Shown here: piece by piece, positions 7,667-15,249 of the stretch
Position numbering within the stretch: position 1 is the first letter of the stretch
How the letters are laid out: each line of letters begins with the position of its first letter
Assembly (NCBI RefSeq): GCF_900112425.1
Contig: NZ_FOLP01000003.1
Span: forward strand, 1 to 64,000
DNA length: 64,000 nt
Direction: 5' to 3'
DNA from: Variovorax sp. OK212
GTDB taxonomy: Bacteria; Pseudomonadota; Gammaproteobacteria; Burkholderiales; Burkholderiaceae_C
Notes under the pieces: model-generated
What the model was told of the DNA's origin: nothing
The model's input: only the letters and a program-made list of their open reading frames with translations
Database searches by the model: none
Made by a program: the position numbers and the translations under genes

Positions 7667-7743
7667 GTGAAAGCTCCTCGGTCTTTGTGTTGTGTGTGTG
7701 TCGTGTTGCTGTGTTCGGCGGTGTGCTGTGCCGTGCCGCGGCG

Positions 7744-9423
7744 TCACGCCACGGCGGTCGACTGCGACAGGTGCTGGTGAATGAGCGCAACGGCCGCGGC
7801 GCCTTCGCCGATGGCGCCGCCCACGCGCTTGACGGAGCCCGAGCGCACGTCGCCCACGGCAAACACGCCCGACACGCTGGACTCGAGCTGCGTGGCCGGC
7901 CGCGCCGGAAAGCCGCTGCTCGCGGCGCTGCCGGTGAGCACGAAGCCGTTCTTGTCGACGCCCACGCCGCAGCCTTCGAGCCACGAGGTTTCGGGCTCGG
8001 CACCGACGAACAGGAAGATGTTGCGCGCCGGGCAGTCATGTTCGGCGCCGGTGGTGTGACAGCGCCATGTCGCGCCGGTCAGGCCTTCGTCGGAGCCGCC
8101 GTGCAGGCGCACGAGCTCCGTGTACGGCTGCAGCGAGATGTTGGGCGTGGCCTCGATGCGGTCGATGAGGTAGCGCGACATGCTGGCCGCCAGCGACGGC
8201 CCGCGCACCAGCACGTTGACCTTGGCCGCATGGCGCGACAGGAACACGGCGGCCTGGCCGGCCGAGTTGCCGCCGCCGACCAGCGCCACCTCTTGCTGCG
8301 AGCAGATCTTGGCTTCGATGGCCGAGGCCCAGTACCAGACGCCGCGGCCTTCGAACTCGGCAAGGCGCGGCACGTTCGGGCGGCGGTAGCGCGCGCCGCT
8401 GGCAATGACGACGGTGCGCGCGTTGATGGTGCGGCCGTCGGCCAGCGCAATGCGCAGGCAGTCGAGTGCGTTGTTGCGCGAGCAGTCGAGCGACGTCACC
8501 TTGGCCGGAATGAGCATCTCCACGCCGAACTTCTGCGCCTGCACGAAGGCCCGGCCCGCCAGCGCCTGGCCCGAGATGCCGGTGGGAAAACCCAGGTAGT
8601 TCTCGATGCGCGCGCTGGCGCCGGCCTGGCCGCCGAAGGCGCGGCAGTCGAGCACGATGACGCGCAGGCCCTCGGAAGCCGCATACACGGCGGTGGCGAG
8701 CCCGGCCGGCCCGGCCCCGACCACGGCCACGTCGAACAGCTCGTCGCGCTCGGCGGTGTCGACCATGCCCAGGCAGCGCGCGAGCGCGTCGTCGCCGGGG
8801 TTGACGAGCACGGAGCCGTCGGGGCACACGGCCAGCAGCTTGCTGGCGCCGTATTGCGCGAGGAGGGCGGCGGCGTCGGGGTCGTGCTCGGCGTCGACCA
8901 GGTGATAGGGATAGCCGTTGCGGCGAAGAAAGTTCTCCAGCCGTGCCATGTCGGGCGACTGCGGCGCGCCGATGAGCACCGGCCCGCTGGCGCCGGACTC
9001 GATGAGCGCCACGCGCCGCAGGATGAGTGCGCGGGTGATGCGCTCGCCCAGGTCGGCCTCGGCCACCAGCAGGGCGCGCAGTTGCGCGGGCGAGACAAGC
9101 AGGGCTTCGACGTCTTCGTCGGCATGGCCGTCGACCAGTGCCGGGCGGCCGCTCAACTGGCCGACTTCGGCCAGGAATTCGCCCGGCCCCTGCCGCACGA
9201 TGGGCACGACGTGGCCAAGGCCGTCGCGCTGTGTCACGGCCACCACACCCTTGAGCAGCACGAACATGCCGGGGGCGGTTTCGCCGGCGGTGAAGAGCCG
9301 GCTGCCGCGCGCGAACTGCTGCACGCTGCCGAAGCGCGCAATGCGCGCAATCTCGGTGTCACTGAGAACGGGGAAAGTCTGGTGAAGGCGGCTGGTGTCG
9401 GTGCCGTTTGCGTCGAGGGCCAT
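7744..9423 (-). CDS. Cyclic-nucleotide-binding domain / thioredoxin-reductase-like FAD oxidoreductase fusion
   Basis: A 559-residue three-part protein. Residues about 15-130 form a cNMP-binding domain (FTAGETAPGMFVLLKGVV, GPGEFLAEVGQLSGRPALV). Residues about 148-210 look like a thioredoxin/glutaredoxin-fold segment (ENFLRRNGYPYHLVDAEHD). From 230 on it is a pyridine nucleotide-disulfide oxidoreductase: FAD motif GAGPAG at 236-241, NADPH motif GGGNSAG at 383-389, and the final GVFAVGDVRSGSVKRV. The redox CxxC of thioredoxin reductases is missing: the site reads WYWASAIEAKIC (363-374). ATG 9423 is preceded by GGAG at nine bases and is preferred to 9438. Nucleotide-controlled electron transfer is an inference. 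Confidence 0.9.
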   Translation of the reverse strand: MALDANGTDTSRLHQTFPVLSDTEIARIARFGSVQQFARGSRLFTAGETAPGMFVLLKGVVAVTQRDGLGHVVPIVRQGPGEFLAEVGQLSGRPALVDGHADEDVEALLVSPAQLRALLVAEADLGERITRALILRRVALIESGASGPVLIGAPQSPDMARLENFLRRNGYPYHLVDAEHDPDAAALLAQYGASKLLAVCPDGSVLVNPGDDALARCLGMVDTAERDELFDVAVVGAGPAGLATAVYAASEGLRVIVLDCRAFGGQAGASARIENYLGFPTGISGQALAGRAFVQAQKFGVEMLIPAKVTSLDCSRNNALDCLRIALADGRTINARTVVIASGARYRRPNVPRLAEFEGRGVWYWASAIEAKICSQQEVALVGGGNSAGQAAVFLSRHAAKVNVLVRGPSLAASMSRYLIDRIEATPNISLQPYTELVRLHGGSDEGLTGATWRCHTTGAEHDCPARNIFLFVGAEPETSWLEGCGVGVDKNGFVLTGSAASSGFPARPATQLESSVSGVFAVGDVRSGSVKRVGGAIGEGAAAVALIHQHLSQSTAVA

Positions 9424-9535
9424 GTCTGAAAACTCCATGTCGCGAATCCATCGCATTAAACGACGAACCTGGTGCCCGAGCGGCGCGCATGCAATGCCAG
9501 AGCGGGTTTGCCGGGGTTTTGACGCCCTGTAACAC

Positions 9536-9563
9536 CGTCATGCACCTGCAATCTTCCTGACAT
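9536..9563 (+). promoter_or_regulatory. Possible PhoB box before the OlsB-like gene
   Basis: Three hexamers resembling the PhoB half-site TGTCAT follow each other at exactly 11-base steps: CGTCAT at 9536, TGCAAT at 9547 and TGACAT at 9558. The match is weaker than at ppk1 or pstS, but the spacing and the target (ornithine lipid synthesis, a known phosphate-starvation response in other bacteria) support it. It lies 50 bases before the chosen start of the acyltransferase. Confidence 0.4.
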
Positions 9564-9612
9564 GCACGCTTCATGGCAGGTGCGGAGACTCCCTCGGCAG
9601 AAAGGGTTCCCC

Positions 9613-10521
9613 ATGAAAGAACTGCCCAACCCGACGTTTCCGCTTTCGCAGATCGGGCTGCGCGCGGCCTTGTGGCCCGCTCCCGCAACCGGCGTTTCGA
9701 CGGTTGCCCAGCCATCGATGCCTTCGGTTTCCTCGGTTGTCTCCATCCCGGCCCCGGCCCCGGCCGCCATCCTGCCGCCGGCCGTCGAATCCAGGCAAGG
9801 CATCACGGTGGGCTGGGCCCGCCACCTCGACGACGTGCGCGCCGCCCAGCGCCTTCGCTACGACGTGTTCGTCGGTGAAATGGGCGCCCGCGTGTCCTCG
9901 CCGCTGGCCGGCCACGACATCGACCTGTTCGACGATTTCTGCGAGCACCTGCTGGTGCGCGACGAACTGACCCAGCAAGTCATCGGCACCTACCGCGTGC
10001 TGACGCCGGCCCAGGCCCGCCGCGTGGGCAGCACCTACAGCGACACCGAATTCGACCTGACCCGCCTGCGCGACCTGCGCGAGCGCATGGTCGAGCTGGG
10101 CCGCAGCTGCGTGCACCACGAGCACCGCCAGGGCGGGGTGATCCTCGCGCTGTGGGGTGCGCTGGCCGGTTTCATGCACCGCAACAAGCTGGACACGATG
10201 ATCGGCTGCGCCAGCATCCCGATGTCGCACAACGGCGTGACCAACGGTGACGCGGCGGCCAGCATCTGGCGCCAGGTGTCGGCCAAGCACATGGCCCCGA
10301 TTCAATATCAGGTGCAGCCGCGCCTGCCGCTGCCGGTCGAACGGCTGGACAGCACGCTCGACGTGGAGCCGCCGGCGCTCATCAAGGGTTACCTGCGCCT
10401 GGGCGCCAAGGTGCTGGGCGCACCGGCCTGGGACCCGGACTTCAACGCCGCCGACCTGCCGATGCTGATGCGCATCGACGACTTGCCGGCGCGCTACCGC
10501 AAGCACTTCCTGGGCGCATGA
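9613..10521 (+). CDS. olsB: GNAT-fold acyltransferase, probable OlsB (ornithine-ACP N-acyltransferase)
   Basis: A 302-residue protein. After a low-complexity Pro/Ala/Val N-terminus (to about residue 60) comes a domain matching the hemolysin/OlsB acyltransferase family: ARHLDDVRAAQRLRYDVFVGEMGA, the acidic GHDIDLFDDFCEHLLVRD, VIGTYRVLTP and the YSDTEFDL-ELGRSCVHHEHR block. OlsB transfers a 3-hydroxyacyl chain from ACP to ornithine, the first step of phosphorus-free ornithine lipid synthesis. No OlsA-type partner lies in the window. ATG 9613 has AAGGG in front; the frame is open to 9562. It sits beside ppk1 and the pst-pho genes behind a possible Pho box, which supports the call. Confidence 0.8.
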   Translation: MKELPNPTFPLSQIGLRAALWPAPATGVSTVAQPSMPSVSSVVSIPAPAPAAILPPAVESRQGITVGWARHLDDVRAAQRLRYDVFVGEMGARVSSPLAGHDIDLFDDFCEHLLVRDELTQQVIGTYRVLTPAQARRVGSTYSDTEFDLTRLRDLRERMVELGRSCVHHEHRQGGVILALWGALAGFMHRNKLDTMIGCASIPMSHNGVTNGDAAASIWRQVSAKHMAPIQYQVQPRLPLPVERLDSTLDVEPPALIKGYLRLGAKVLGAPAWDPDFNAADLPMLMRIDDLPARYRKHFLGA

Positions 10522-10525
10522 AAGC

Positions 10526-10559
10526 AGCGGCCGTCCTGTCACAAACAGGGGCGGCCGCT
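10526..10559. terminator. GC-rich hairpin after the OlsB-like gene
   Basis: AGCGGCCG at 10526-10533 pairs with CGGCCGCT at 10552-10559, and the inner CCTGT/ACAGG extends the stem. It starts five bases past the stop codon. There is no T-run, so it may stabilise the mRNA end rather than stop transcription. Confidence 0.45.
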
Positions 10560-10662
10560 CCGTCACACCCCGCAGCGGCCGCCTCGCCGCACAGCGGGCC
10601 GCCCGCCTTGTCTCCAGGCATGATGGAGCCGCACAAGGCCCACGCAACGGGGCTTTTGAAGG

Positions 10663-10711
10663 CGTCACGGGAATGTCATGAGAACGTCACAAACGACGTC
10701 GACACTGTCAT
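10663..10711 (+). promoter_or_regulatory. PhoB box array before ppk1
   Basis: CGTCAC at 10663, TGTCAT at 10674 and CGTCAC at 10685 are direct repeats at exact 11-base steps, the spacing of PhoB half-sites; a further CTGTCAT lies at 10705-10711. The last copy is 50 bases before the ppk1 start. This fits activation of polyphosphate kinase by PhoB, encoded 9 kb downstream. The repeats are seen directly; PhoB binding is inferred from the known half-site. Confidence 0.7.
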
Positions 10712-10760
10712 ATTTCCGCCTACGTGTGCTCCCGTGCCGCTTGCTCCAGAATCAGTCCCC

Positions 10761-12899
10761 ATGCCAATCGCCTCCGCAGACCGGTTGCCCGCCGTCGCGG
10801 CGCCCACGTTCACGCTGCTCGACCGCGACCACAGCATCCTGTCGTTCAATGAACGGGTGCTCGACTGGGCCCATCGCCCCGAGGTGCCGCTGATCGAGCG
10901 GCTGCGCTACCTTTGCATCGTGTCTTCCAACCTCGACGAGTTCTTCGAGGTTCGCGCCGCGCCACACCTGATCGCGGGCAGCGCCGGCGACCACAAGGGC
11001 ACCTACACGGTCGAGTCGTTCGAGCGGCTGGCCGAGGCGGCCCACAAGCTCGTGGCGCGCCAGTACGCGCTGTACAACGACGAGCTGATGCCGACCTTTG
11101 CCACGCACGGCATCCACATCATTTCGCACGGCGAGCGCAACCCGGCGCAGCGCAAGTGGGTCAGCGAATATTTCGAGCGCGAAGTGCGCCCGCTGCTGAT
11201 TCCGGTCGGCCTCGACCCGGCGCACCCGTTCCCGCAGGTGGCCAACAAGTCGCTGAACTTCATCGTGCGCCTGGGCGGCAAGGACGCCTTCGGCCGCGAG
11301 AACCCGATCCAGATCGTCAAGGTGCCGCGCGTGCTGCCGCGCCTGATCCGCATGCCGGCCAAGGTGTCGGACGGCAAGACGCTGTTCGTGGCGCTGTCGA
11401 GCGTGGTGCGCGCGCACCTGGCGAGCATGTTCGTCGGGCGCGAGGTGGGCGATTTCTCGCAGTTCCGCGTCACGCGGCATTCCGACCTGGCGGTGGACGA
11501 GGAAGACGTGAAGAACCTGCGCACCGCCTTGCGCCAGGGCCTGCAGCACCGCCACTACGGCCAGGCCGTGCGGCTGGAGGTGTCGGCGAGCTGCGCCGAG
11601 TCGCTCGCGAGCTTCCTGCTGGCGCAGTTCAACCTGCCGCCCGAGGCGCTGTACCGCGTGCACGGGCCGGTGAACCTGGCCCGCCTCACGCAGTTGGCCG
11701 ACCTGCTCGAAGAGCCGCAGCTGCGCTTTCCGCCGTACCCGGCCTCTTACCCGGTCACGCTGTCGCCCTCGCAGTCGTTCTTCGAGCGGCTGCAGCGCGG
11801 CGACGTGCTGATTCACCAGCCCTTCGAGAGCTTCGAGGGCGTGCTCGCGTTCCTGCGCGAAGCGGTCCTCGACCCGCAGGTGCTGGCCATCAAGCAGACC
11901 ATCTACCGCACGGGCGCCGATTCGGAGCTGATGGACCTGCTGCGCGAAGCCGTGCGCCGCGGAAAGGAAGTGACGGTGGTGGTGGAGTTGAAGGCACGCT
12001 TCGACGAAGAGGCCAACATCAACTGGGCCGAAATGCTCGAGTCGATCGGCGCGCAGGTGGTGTACGGCGTGGTCGGCCTGAAGACGCACGCCAAGATGCT
12101 GCTGGTGACGCGCCGCGAGGGCAAGCAGATGCGCCGTTACGGCCATCTCTCCACCGGCAACTACAACCCGCGCACGGCGCGGCTGTACACGGACATCAGC
12201 CACCTCACGGCCGACCCGCTGCTGACCGCAGACATGGAAGCGGTGTTCGTGCACCTGGCCAGCCAGAGCCGGCTGCCCAAGCTCAACCGCATGTGGCTGG
12301 CACCGTTCGACCTGCACAAGAACATCGTGGCGCAGATCGATGCGCTGGGCCTGGCCGCTGCAGCGGGGCAGACCACGCGCATCGTCGCCAAGATGAACGC
12401 GCTGACCGACGAGGAAATCATCGGCGCACTGATCCGTGCCGGGCAGAAGGGCGTGAAGATCGACCTGATCGTGCGCGGCGCCTGCACGCTGCCCGCGCAG
12501 GTGCCGGGGCTGACCGACAACATCCGCGTGCGCTCGGTGATCGGGCGCTTCCTGGAGCACTCGCGGGTCTTCTATTTCCGCAACGGCGAGGACGAGTCGC
12601 TGTACCTGTCGAGCGCCGACTGGATGAACCGCAACATGATGCGGCGCATCGAGCTGGCCTGGCCGGTGACCGACCCCGGCCTGCGCCAGCGCCTGATCGA
12701 CGAATGCCTGGTGGCCTACCTGCACGACGGACGCGACGCCTGGGACTTGGGCGCCGACGGCATCTACACGCGCATCGACCACGACACGCACCCGGGCGAG
12801 GAGGGCGCGTCGCGCGCCATCGAGGCCCACGGTGCGCAGGCCGCGCTCATGAACCGCTACGCATCAAGAGGGCATCTCAGAGATGCATCCAGCAACTGA
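10761..12899 (+). CDS. ppk1: Polyphosphate kinase 1
   Basis: A 712-residue enzyme that makes polyphosphate from ATP reversibly. The four PPK1 domains are present: N-terminal LDRDHSILSFNERVLDWA and RLRYLCIVSSNLDEFFEVR, a head domain, then the two catalytic phospholipase-D-like domains. The phosphorylated histidine should be His443 in GLKTHAKMLLV; RRYGHLSTGNYN and YLSSADWMNRNM are also conserved. The frame is open to 10518, but ATG 10761 gives the usual length and lies after the Pho boxes. The following sixA start is 14 bases past its stop codon. Neighbours ppx and pst-pho show a phosphate metabolism cluster. Confidence 0.96.
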   Translation: MPIASADRLPAVAAPTFTLLDRDHSILSFNERVLDWAHRPEVPLIERLRYLCIVSSNLDEFFEVRAAPHLIAGSAGDHKGTYTVESFERLAEAAHKLVARQYALYNDELMPTFATHGIHIISHGERNPAQRKWVSEYFEREVRPLLIPVGLDPAHPFPQVANKSLNFIVRLGGKDAFGRENPIQIVKVPRVLPRLIRMPAKVSDGKTLFVALSSVVRAHLASMFVGREVGDFSQFRVTRHSDLAVDEEDVKNLRTALRQGLQHRHYGQAVRLEVSASCAESLASFLLAQFNLPPEALYRVHGPVNLARLTQLADLLEEPQLRFPPYPASYPVTLSPSQSFFERLQRGDVLIHQPFESFEGVLAFLREAVLDPQVLAIKQTIYRTGADSELMDLLREAVRRGKEVTVVVELKARFDEEANINWAEMLESIGAQVVYGVVGLKTHAKMLLVTRREGKQMRRYGHLSTGNYNPRTARLYTDISHLTADPLLTADMEAVFVHLASQSRLPKLNRMWLAPFDLHKNIVAQIDALGLAAAAGQTTRIVAKMNALTDEEIIGALIRAGQKGVKIDLIVRGACTLPAQVPGLTDNIRVRSVIGRFLEHSRVFYFRNGEDESLYLSSADWMNRNMMRRIELAWPVTDPGLRQRLIDECLVAYLHDGRDAWDLGADGIYTRIDHDTHPGEEGASRAIEAHGAQAALMNRYASRGHLRDASSN

Positions 12900-12912
12900 C
12901 GACCGAAAGACG

Positions 12913-13380
12913 ATGACCATGGACTTGATCTTCTGGCGCCACGCCGAAGCCGAGGACTGGACCGAGGGTTGCGACGACATGCAGCGCTCGCTCACCGCAC
13001 GCGGCGAAAAACAGGCCAAGCGGATGGCCAGCTGGCTCGACCGGCAATTGCCCGACGGTACGCGCATCATCTGCAGCCCCGCGCGGCGCTGCGAGCAGAC
13101 GGCCCTGGCGCTGGGCCGCAAGTACAAGCTGCGCTCCGAGCTGGCACCCGAAACCACGGCCGAAGCCATGCTCGGCGCGGCCGGCTGGCCCAACGGCAAG
13201 TCGGTGGTGCTGATGATCGGCCACCAGCCGTCGGTGGGGCAGGCGATTTCGCTGCTGCTGGGCCTCAAGCAGGACAGCTGCCCGGTGCGCAAGGGCGCGC
13301 TGTGGTGGATCCGCACGCGCGAGCGCGACGGCGACGTGCAGACCGTCGTGGTGACGGTGCAGTCGCCGGAGCTGCTCTGA
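12913..13380 (+). CDS. sixA: Phosphohistidine phosphatase SixA
   Basis: A 155-residue histidine phosphatase of the phosphoglycerate mutase superfamily. The N-terminal MDLIFWRHAEAE holds the RHG-type motif with the phospho-accepting histidine in WRHAEAE, followed by LTARGEKQAKRMA and SPARRCEQTA; the second catalytic histidine lies in VVLMIGHQPSVGQ. SixA removes phosphate from histidines of phosphotransfer proteins; in some bacteria it acts on ArcB or PTS-Ntr proteins. ATG 12913 (or 12919) was chosen over the open start at 12883, which overlaps ppk1. It lies directly behind ppk1 and may share its transcript. Confidence 0.92.
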   Translation: MTMDLIFWRHAEAEDWTEGCDDMQRSLTARGEKQAKRMASWLDRQLPDGTRIICSPARRCEQTALALGRKYKLRSELAPETTAEAMLGAAGWPNGKSVVLMIGHQPSVGQAISLLLGLKQDSCPVRKGALWWIRTRERDGDVQTVVVTVQSPELL

Positions 13381-13422
13381 CGCTTTCGGTCTTGGTTTTT
13401 GGGGTTTTAGGGGGCGAGCGGC

Positions 13423-14943
13423 TCAGCAGCCGCTGAGTTCCACGCGCCAGTTGCTGGTCTTCTGCCAGGCCAGCACTTCCTCGCGCAGCAGGTGCGCGGA
13501 TTGCGGATAGGCATCGGCCCAGTCCGGCGCGCAGGCAATCGTGAAGGCCCGCACGCCCAGTGCCGCGACATGCAGCGCCTGCGGATCGGGGTCGCGTCGC
13601 GCATGGCACAGGATGATGGCGAGCCGCAGCGACAGCAGCTGCATGACGAAGGTTTCGTCGTCCAGCGCCAATTCGAGCTTGCGCAGCTTGCCGCGCTGGC
13701 CCAGCACCAGCTGGCCGAGCGCATGCATCTCGTTCACCGCGAAGCCCGGAGCGTCGGTGTTGTCGAGGATGTAGGCGCCATGCTTGTGATAGTCGCTGTG
13801 CGAAATCTGCGTGCCTATTTCATGCAGCTGCGCGGCCCAGCCCAGCTTGCGCAGCGCGCGGCCGGCGCGGCTCGACGTGCTGCCGCCACGCGCGGCCGGC
13901 GAGAGCTGCACGAACAACGCGGCGGCGATGTCGCCCACGCGCTTGGCCTGCGCCGTGTCCACGGCGAAGCGGTTGGCCAGCCGCGCGACCGTGGCGGTGC
14001 GCATGTCGGCCACGCTCTCGTCGCGTTCCAGCAGTTCGTAGAGCACACCGTGGCGCAGCGCGCCCTGGGCAACCTTCATTTCCTCGATGCCGAGCAGCTC
14101 GAACACCGCGCGCAGCACGCTCACGCCGCCGCCGATGACGGCCTTGCGGTCTTCGCGCATGCCGTCGATGCGCAGCTTGTCGGCGCTGCCGGCCTTCAGC
14201 AGCCGGTCGAGCAGCCAGTCGAGGCCTTCGCGCGTGACCATGCCGGGCTCGGCGCCCGAGGCGGCCAGCACGTCGCCGACCGCGCCGATGGTGCCGGAGG
14301 CGCCGTACGCCACGTCCCACTGGTCGCGGGTGTAGCTGGCAAGCGCGTCGTCGAGCACGGCCTTGGCCGCCACCTCGGCGGCGCGGAAGGCGGCGGGGGT
14401 GAACAGGCCTTCGCTGAAATGCTTCATCGACCAGGCGACGCTGCCCACGCGGTACGACTCCATGCGGTCGGCCACCAGCGCCTGGCCGATGATCATTTCG
14501 GTGGAACGCCCGCCGATGTCGACCACCAGCCGCCGTTCGGAGTCGGATGCGTCGGTGTGCGGCAGCATGTGCGCCACGCCCTGGTAGATAAGGCGGGCTT
14601 CTTCCCGGCCCGGGATCACGTCGATGCCGAAGCCCAGGATGGTGCGCGCGCGCAACAGGAACTCTTCGCGGTTGCGCGCTTCGCGCAGCGTTTGCGTGGC
14701 CACGGCACGCACCTGCGAGCGCTTGAAGCCGGCCAGCCGCTCGCCGAAACGGGCGAGGGCGTCCCAGCCGCGCTGCATGGCCTCGGTGGTCAGGTTGCGG
14801 GCGCTGTCCAGGCCGTTGCCCTGGCGCACGGTTTCCTTGAGGTATTCGGTGCGGTGGATCTGGCCGTGGTCGACCTGGCCGATTTCGAGCCGGAAGCTGT
14901 TCGAGCCGAGGTCGACTGCTGCGAGGCGGGTGCCGTTTTGCAT
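13423..14943 (-). CDS. ppx: Exopolyphosphatase, Ppx/GppA family
   Basis: A 506-residue ASKHA-fold phosphatase that removes terminal phosphates from polyphosphate (and possibly pppGpp). The first ATPase-fold motif AAVDLGSNSFRLEIG is at residues 8-22, followed by ETVRQGNGLD, the second LVVDIGGRSTEMIIG, and YGASGTIGAVGDVL. The C-terminal half contains an HD-like helical domain (HEIGTQISHSDYHKHGAYI). ATG 14943 starts the conserved domain; the longer open frame is not coding in character. It converges on sixA, with stops 42 bases apart. A Pho-box-like repeat on its strand at 15100-15116 suggests that degradation and synthesis of polyphosphate share PhoB control. Confidence 0.95.
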   Translation of the reverse strand: MQNGTRLAAVDLGSNSFRLEIGQVDHGQIHRTEYLKETVRQGNGLDSARNLTTEAMQRGWDALARFGERLAGFKRSQVRAVATQTLREARNREEFLLRARTILGFGIDVIPGREEARLIYQGVAHMLPHTDASDSERRLVVDIGGRSTEMIIGQALVADRMESYRVGSVAWSMKHFSEGLFTPAAFRAAEVAAKAVLDDALASYTRDQWDVAYGASGTIGAVGDVLAASGAEPGMVTREGLDWLLDRLLKAGSADKLRIDGMREDRKAVIGGGVSVLRAVFELLGIEEMKVAQGALRHGVLYELLERDESVADMRTATVARLANRFAVDTAQAKRVGDIAAALFVQLSPAARGGSTSSRAGRALRKLGWAAQLHEIGTQISHSDYHKHGAYILDNTDAPGFAVNEMHALGQLVLGQRGKLRKLELALDDETFVMQLLSLRLAIILCHARRDPDPQALHVAALGVRAFTIACAPDWADAYPQSAHLLREEVLAWQKTSNWRVELSGC

Positions 14944-15099
14944 GTAATTCCGAAGAAGAAGCGGGGTTGTCTTTGTTGTGTTTGATCGTAGCGCCAGGAC
15001 CGGCCCGTGATGGACCGTGATCGGCCCTGATCGGCTGTATCCGGGCGCGCCGCCTCCCCAATCGCGCAGTGGCGAGGGTCGCAAGGCTAGGCGCGGCGC

Positions 15100-15116
15100 A
15101 TGACGGTTATGTGACA
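15100..15116 (-). promoter_or_regulatory. PhoB-box-like repeat on the ppx strand
   Basis: Read on the minus strand: TGTCAC-ATAAC-CGTCAT, two half-sites 11 bases apart, about 157 bases before the ppx start. It shares bases with the palindrome TGTGACAGCGTCACA. It could serve ppx or add a site for pstS in the other orientation. Confidence 0.5.
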
Positions 15117-15167
15117 GCGTCACATGAAGCACCGAGCAAAGAAAGGCATTTTCCCTCGACAGAGGGG

Positions 15168-15184
15168 TGTCACACCGATGTCAC
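15168..15184 (+). promoter_or_regulatory. PhoB box before pstS
   Basis: TGTCAC-ACCGA-TGTCAC: two identical hexamers exactly 11 bases apart, matching the PhoB box pattern, 66 bases before the pstS start. A further CGTCAC lies 50 bases upstream at 15118. TTTTTAGAGT at 15190-15199 lies just after and could hold the -10 element. This is the expected control site of the pst operon. Confidence 0.75.
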
Positions 15185-15249
15185 AGAAGCTTTTTAGAGT
15201 CCGTGCCAAGCCCGAAAGGGACTACTTCTTACCTCTAAAAGGAAGCTTC

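Larger units (their letters stand above)
14944..15249. other. Divergent regulatory region between ppx and pstS
   Basis: This 306-base gap holds no gene. It contains PhoB-box-like repeats on both strands (15100-15116 for ppx; 15118-15123 and 15168-15184 for pstS), the palindrome TGTGACAGCGTCACA at 15110-15124, and the pstS ribosome site AAAAGGAAG just before 15250. No other structure stands out. Confidence 0.6.

Noticed and set aside
10518..10760. N-terminal extension of polyphosphate kinase
   Set aside because: The frame is open but contains the hairpin after olsB and the Pho boxes, and the extension has no conserved sequence.
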